Assembly (NCBI GenBank): GCA_963970005.1
Contig: CAXAMN010022917.1
Span: 635,131 to 699,130 of the forward strand
Direction: 5' to 3'
Source of the DNA: Durusdinium trenchii
Taxonomy: Eukaryota; Sar; Dinophyceae; Suessiales; Symbiodiniaceae
DNA length: 64,000 nucleotides
Below, in pieces: positions 53,601 through 61,303 of this stretch. How positions within the stretch are numbered: position 1 is the stretch's first letter; each line of letters opens with the position of its first letter. Position numbers and translations under genes: made by a program. The notes below the pieces were generated by a model. It was not told the DNA's origin, made no database searches, and worked only from the letters and a program-made list of their open reading frames with translations.

Positions 53601-56600
53601 CATATCCACCTTAAAGCAGGTTACGTACCGGCCAGCATGGACTGGCACAGGAGTATACATTCCTTAAATGAACCCGATCGTCTCACCGGACCGTGTGGGT
53701 TCAAGCATTTGGCAAAGCTACAAGTACGTACAGCAATAAAGCGACTTACATCCGCCGTGGGAAAGATCAAAACACACAGCGGGCCTTATCAGGGAGTCTG
53801 TACATGCCCCGTGAGGGCTGTCTTTTGTTTGGGACGGTCTTGGGTTGGGTGAACCATTGGGTCGGTAAATGCTCGAAATTGTTGTTCCTGCATGAGTCAT
53901 GAGTCATGCAGTCTTGAGTCTTAAGTGTTATGGGAACATCACATCACTGACAGCCTTTTGGCAATTGTGCCGGTTAGCTTTACTGCCCGCAGTTGCGTTG
54001 GTGGAATCAGTCGGGAAAGCCACCGGTCCACCACAGCTCCTGCGCTATTTCTACGCGAAAAGGCTGGCCTTGACACAAGGCTTCGAGGTACCAGCCAACA
54101 TGCTTGTTTGGAGTTTTCTTGGGAGTTCCCCATGCTCCTTCCAACATTGCTTGTTCCTTTGCTAATTTGGAGATCTTCCATCAAGCATCCTGCGCTTTCC
54201 TTCCGTGCCAAGCCTCCCATTGTTCCGGATCAATCACTCGGGCAGGACGTGAGGCAAGGTGAGCCAAACGTGCTGCGGACCGGACGACACCGGCATTGTG
54301 CCGTTCGACTTTAGACATCTGCCCCACGGCTGCATCCAGAACTTGAAATGAATAATGTGTTGTTTCTCACGTGATAACAAAAAATAAATAATTCGGTGTT
54401 CATTCCAGGTATATATATTATATAAATATATATATACATACATATATACTATATAGTTTTGGTTTGCAGGGGGCTTCTTCCAGCCGCACCGACCGCCAGT
54501 GGCATGCGGTGCAGCTTCGACCGGGTGAAGATGATCGATTCAACGCGGATAACGTGGCGGTGCCGGGCGAAGTCCCACTGTGCCGTGCGATGCCCTGACT
54601 CCTTTTATGTTCAGTCTCCCTGACATCATAAGAAGGTTCACCGGTTCACTCTTCACTGTTCACCTGTTCAGCGGCGCTCTCCCAATCCCACGGCCAGGAG
54701 CCCCGAATTAGTAGCGTCCACGTCCTGCAAACGGTAGGAGTTGGCGATGTTCACGACCAAAGCGTCAAACCTCGGTGCGCAAGCCCCCCCGTCGGTCCCG
54801 TCCCAGACCTGAGGGGATTCGGGTGGCGCCAGGGGGGGCAAGATCATATGTGGTTGATGATGTGTTGATGATGTGAAGATCCACAAGAGTTGATGTTGAC
54901 GCTTATATTATGGTAAAGACAGGTGTGGGTAACAGATGTGTTGAAGGTCCACAGAGTTCCAGCGTCCCTGGCACCTGGAGGGACGACACACACGTTCGCG
55001 TAGGCCGTAGTCCTGGAATGTCAACATATGTCAACCGTCAAACATCATCTACCCTGGTTGCACCACGACACTCTCCCAAACTGACTTCCGCTGCGGGCAG
55101 CCATCCTTCCCCAACCCTGAAAACCTGGAGGATCTTCTAGAGCCTGGAGGCTTCATCCACCCTCCAAAGCCGAGTTAAGTTCAGCTTCATCAGCTCATCT
55201 GCCCAATTCCGCACACGGGAAAAGTTCTGGGCAGGCCAAACTTGATGTCTAAGGATTCTGCATGAAGATCATTGAGAATCAAAAAAGCCTTGCACCATGC
55301 CCAACAACTCAGGCCATACCGGCCCGTACCCGGCCCGTACCGTTCACTGAAGCGAGGAGCTGGTCCAAGATGATGTCCATCCACTTGGAATTCCCGAAGC
55401 CCATCACTGCTGCATTGAACAAGAACATCTCCCGGAAGGTTGTGGGCACCTGGAACCAGGTCGTCGGTGTTTTCTGTTTTTCAGAACGGGCAGTCCCGAA
55501 GAACGGCCAACATGGACAGCCTTTCAAAGGACTGCTTGAAGACTATTCCTCTATAAACTCTACCATTTTCAGGGCCCAACCTGCAGGAGAGGATCAGAAA
55601 GCAACTGCATTCAGCAACTAGTTCCGCTAAGTCGGCTAAAGGGTCCCTGAGTGTCCCCCACCATGGAAACCATGCGGATGTTCTGTTGTTCTGTTCGATG
55701 GCATCCCGTGCGGTCTTCGCCCATCTATGGTCCAGATGCACCCTATCCGCACCCTGTGCAGTCATGTGGATGGTAAGCCTGGGTGGCTTCTGGACGGTTT
55801 TCTGTCACAGTGAATGTCTGCATGCGATTTGCCCTCAAGAAGAAGACTACGGAGACTATGGGGAAACCAAATCGAAACTTATTCTCGCCCAAGAGTGAAG
55901 ACCGGTCTAAGACTGTAATTACCCACTCAATTCTTGCGGCGTGTCCCATCCCAACCTCCATCTTGACCCTTAAGGAGTTCGACCGTTCAACGGTTCAACG
56001 GCTGTGCCGGATGCGAAACGGATGAGAAGCCACGACGGTCTGACTCCGTCTGAAAAAGAGCCCGGTCCCGCCGTGGAGTGGTCCGAGTTCGGGCGCGAAA
56101 AGAGATCGGTCCCGCATGGTCCCGCCATGTCCTGCCTTCATCTTTGAATCTCCATGACCTTTCTTGTCCTCACTCGCCGCATCATCCTCTACCACCTACG
56201 GCCCGGCCCATGTCACAAGTGGAGTATGGCGCTGAAGGGAGGCCGTTCGCAGGCTGTCAAGATAGCCCAGTTCAGTGGGAATCTGTTCATCTGGGGATTG
56301 GCCTAGGAGTCTTAGCCATAGTGAACTGGGTGAGCTCGTCAGAAGATTCAGAAGTGGCGGAACGCGAACAGGTGGTGGATCTATGCTTCACATTGTCCAA
56401 CAACTGGTGTTAGGCCTCCAAATCCTCTGCCTGAGGGACGGCAGTATCGAAACTTGGTCTACCATTTTCTCTACTTGATGTTAGAAGCTCAAGTTCAAGA
56501 GTTCGGGGTGTTGCTTCTGCTGTCCCCCTGATCCCCCAACCTGAGTCTAGGAAGACCTTCCACCAGTGGATCTTTCATTCTCTCCCATTAAACATCCGGC

Positions 56601-57872
56601 CAGACCGGACCCTAGCAGGGCCTCTTTGACGGCCTCCTCCTTCCGTTCTTGGCTCTCCATCGGCATGGCGCCAGACTGGGCCACGGCCGTGTCCGGCGAC
56701 GCGGCTTTTTTCGCGCCGGAAGGCCGGAGGGACGGAGGGACCGGACCGCGGAGTAGGGACGGAGTGCAATCCCACAGCGCAAGTCCGTGTGCGCATGTGT
56801 GTCTGTGTGTTGGGTGCCTTCTTCATGTAGTGGTCGTGAGAAAAAGCACCGCAAAACCACCGCGGTAAAATGGTGGGAATCATCAGGTGGGTGTTCTGGC
56901 ACGAAATGGTTGAGTTGATATATACATATTTGCAGAATAACTAAACACTGTGAGTCTGTGAGCATACATATATATATATATACCAACTTAATGTTAACTA
57001 TGAATACATGTGTATGTGTGTACGTTGCGATGCATCATGTGCATCTATGTACATATATACATATATATATATACAACTATCCGGGAATACTTACAACTAA
57101 GGTACATTTCAATTAAGCGGCCCCCAAAAAAATACATAGAACATACCGACCGGTACAAAAAATATGTCAATAAGATGCGTCTCTGTTTAAAACCGTCGGC
57201 CATGTACTTAGAATGTGTCACAAATGTTTTCAATTCTGAAGGTGCCTTAGGAGACCAAGAGTCATTTTCCTTGGCCACCACTGCAGCGATTGGCACCCTT
57301 GGATGCTTAATTATACTCTACGTATCAGAACTAGTTACCCTTCGGTATCCGTCACTGTCCGCTTCTGGCAGCACCCTTTGCAGGACATCTTCTCCCATGG
57401 CAACAACTACCAACGTTCTAACCCCTTAGGTGTTTGTGCAGCAAGAATGGCTGCAACAAGAGGTAACTGATACAAAGGTCCTGAAGATGTCAAGTGTTCA
57501 GTGTTCACAATCCACGAGATTCCAAGTACATTTTTGTTAATTTTGGAAGATGCTTTTTGTATTCCAAGTATATGTTTCGATTTCAATTTCGGAAGATGCA
57601 AATATTCCAAGTACCCGTGTGGGTTTCAATTCCGGAAGATGCCCATGTAGGGTGTGGACCCCCAATTCCGTATTCTATGTGCTTCAGGATTTCGGTTTGA
57701 CGTCAGTGCTGACTGCATACATTTTCGGTATATAGTTATTTTAAGTGGATTTACACATACATATGTTGACATATGTCAGACACATACGAGTATAAGGTGT
57801 TTGTTTTATATGGCGTTGTAGTATATGTTTTATATATTATATATTGTATATATAGTTATATATATATATATG

Positions 57873-57903
<31 letters not shown>

Positions 57904-60900
57904 CGTGTCCTTGACACACCTGTTCAAGGACCCCCCTGCACTAAACCCACCACAAGAATCATCCCTTTCATCATCAACAGACTCGTGCTTCACAGATGGG
58001 CTTCCTTCGATGGAAAACCAACTAGGACACCCTCACGACAGGTCAGGGCGTCACAAGCACTGGCGACCTTGTCGCCCCCCAGTCGAGGCGAAGTCACTTT
58101 GGAGTCCGTGGCGACCCCAGTCGCAGTCCAAGAAAAAAGGGTCGGTACAACACGCTTTGGTGGTGGAAAAGACTGCTGGTCGCGCGGTTGGTGGAACTTC
58201 TGGAGATCCAGTTGGGCCTGGTCCAAGCCCTTTTGGTCCGAGAATTCGCCACCCGCCTCGCCGTCCTCAGTGGCCCCTTCCCCCCTGCTGCATCTCCTGA
58301 GGTGAACTGGGATTTGGCTGGCGATTCAGGTGAATGACCCAACAACCTGAGACTAGCTGTTAAGATACATGCCCACAGGGTGAGGATGCTGAGGCGTTGT
58401 TTATAAGTTAATCAGTTTATCCATGTTTATCCCATTGATGAAGTGATGGTCTACATCAAAAGATTGTTGCAAATCTGGACAGCTAGAACCCCTTTCCCAG
58501 TGTGATGAAGAATGGGCAGCTAGAACACCTTTGTTCAGTTCACTGGTGCTCTCACGTCTCGCATCTCATCTCCTCCTCTTCTTCTGGCAGTGCCACCGAC
58601 TTGTTGGCCTCTCGCCAGCTGCGGTGGATGATCTTGATGCGCGTCGCGTGCCTCAGGAACTCCGACGCTGCGGTGGAGGAGTGCAAACCAGTGGAACATA
58701 GAACTTGCTTTGGGGGCCCGTCTTCACCACATCACCAGCCCCCCAGCACCACGCTGTGGCCAGGCGGCTCGCGTTGAAAATAGCAGAGTGCTCCGCCCCA
58801 ATAGTTCAGGAGAGAAAACCAGCCAAGGCGAGCCTGCAGAGCCAGAACGTGGAACGGTACTGTCGATCGGCTCCACTTGACACCATTCCAAGGTTTCAAA
58901 TCCTGCAGGGGGGCTACAAGAACAAAAAAGATCAGTACCTTGAAATCTCCCTGCATCGCATCCGGCTCCGAAGCCTACCTCCAAGAGGACTGTTGGCGTT
59001 CTGCCGCTGAAAACCGCTGCAGACGACCTTTCATGCCTGACCTTTCAATTTCCCATACCACTCCTGTAAGTGGTCTTTTCTCTAAAAAAAAAAGCACGTC
59101 ACGAAGCCGATGCGCCCACGTCACACGTCCACTACTATGACCACTCCCATTGGACCGTCCTGCGAGTCCTGGACCTGAGGAAATCGGGACCAGTCCCTCA
59201 TTGGTAGCACCGAGCTTGTAGAGAGGGTACTGAGCTTGTTCCTTCACCCTCGGTCCCCCTTCGGTCCAGCTGGCCCTGGCGGTAGGTCCTCCCTCTCCAC
59301 CTCTATCGCCTCCCTCCGACCCCAAAAGGCACCTTGGGAGTGAAGTCTCCTTGCAGCTCCGCCTCCCACATGTCCAGCATGGCATCCCGCAAGATCTCCA
59401 CGCCCTGCGAAGCGGCCAAGGATCCAACGGATGTTCATTGGATGTGACTGGCAGGTATGATTTGAGTAGGGAAAGCCACACCATGGAATCCCATGCCAGT
59501 GGTGTCTTTGCCAGTGGAAGTGAGTCCGAAGGCAGATCCTGTACACCCTGACTGAAAACCTCAAACACATATTGAATTCCAATGAGTAGAACAGGAAGTC
59601 AGAGACCTTGGCTGGTGCAGGGCAGGTGAGTGTGTCCATGAATCACCCAGAGCTTCATCACCTGTCATCGTTCACAACGTCCGAAGACGGCAAGCAAAAA
59701 TGTGCAAAGGTAATCTAAGGTCCAGGTATATAAACTGAAGAGCTCTTGAAACAATTGACACCCCCATCATCCCCATCAGTAGCGAAATGGATCTGCGGTA
59801 AGATGTGACAGCATCTCAACACCCCATACAATAAAGGAGAAGTTTTCATGGACATTCAGTGACATTCATGGACATTACTACTAGCTAGAAGCTCTTAGGT
59901 TGGAGGCCATCGCTAGTAGGTCGGAGGCCATTACTACTAGTAGCTAGAAGCTGACTTGTGCCATCTACTTTGAACTGACTAGGAACGAGCAGCTACGAAC
60001 GGGGCTCCTGGCATCGCTACGAACGGAGCAAGGACGCTACTAGGGGCCTTACTAATAGTAACAAGAAGCTACTAGGGAAAAGAAACTACTATTATACCTC
60101 CCTTTGGCCGGCCACGGTCACAGGTCCCGCCTGGGTGCTCACGGGCCGATCCAAGTGACGGAAGGAGATGATCTCGATCTGCAAGGCGGGCAACCGCTGA
60201 GCGGCAACGCGTCGGGCCAGTGTGGTCTGGAACTGCCTCCTTTCAGGCTTACCTACTCCTTTGGAAGTGAATCAGATGATATGAAGTACTCCTTAGGTGT
60301 AAGCCGTACTCCTTTAAGGTTGCATGATGAATCATGATGATCAGAAATGCAAGCTGTTGGTCTACGCTGTACTCCTGAAGGAAGTGAATCTTGCAGTCAA
60401 CTTGCCCACGCGCAGCTTGGACCCCAGCACAGTGACAGGAACCAGCGAAGACCCCAACCCACCCCAAGGCCGTTTTGGACGCACACCGTCTATCACCATC
60501 TATCACCATCCATCATCATCTATGGATATCTATGGTCTATATGGCCATGGGTCACCGGTTTACCCATGCGTTTTGCAAGCGTCGCGTCCGACCCCACGAC
60601 CTCCCAAACCGCCAAGCCCGTCCGACCGGAGTCGGCCTGGGTCCTCAATTCGGTCGGGTGGTACAAAGCTGAGATCACTGGCGAGATCCCCTGCACCAGC
60701 CGCAGGTAGAGCACCGTCCGTGGTGTCAGAAAGGACCTCGGGTGGGACCCGGGGGTCAGGATGGGTCAGGGCGGCGCGGTGGCTGGCTCTGATGGATGTT
60801 GACGGTGGATACTTTAAGGACATACCAGAAAGGTTCAGAGGGGTTTATAATGTGTTAGTATGTGTTAGTGTTATATAGGTGATCGATTGACTCTGACTTC

Positions 60901-61250
60901 TCCGCAGCCTGCATGTGTAGTGATGTGTCGCGAACCTCGCTTTCAGGCGAGCTCGACCTTTCGCTCGCTCCCTTTAAGCTCCTCACGAGTGAAGGGAGGG
61001 GGCGGCTCCCCACCAGGCGTTGAAGATCAATTCCCCCGCGTGTTCCGGTGAACCTGGGCAAGGTTCCCGGTCACCCGTCGGGGGTCAACATCGGATGCCC
61101 GAAGTAAGCTGGGTCCCTACACTTTCCAACAGCCGTTCGGTCTAGCCGGTGGCCCTACATGAGCGATGCCTCCAAAAAAACAGTAAAAATATATACTATA
61201 TATACAGTATTATACTCTATAATTATCAACAAGCTGTCATGATTATGATT

Positions 61251-61303
<53 letters not shown>

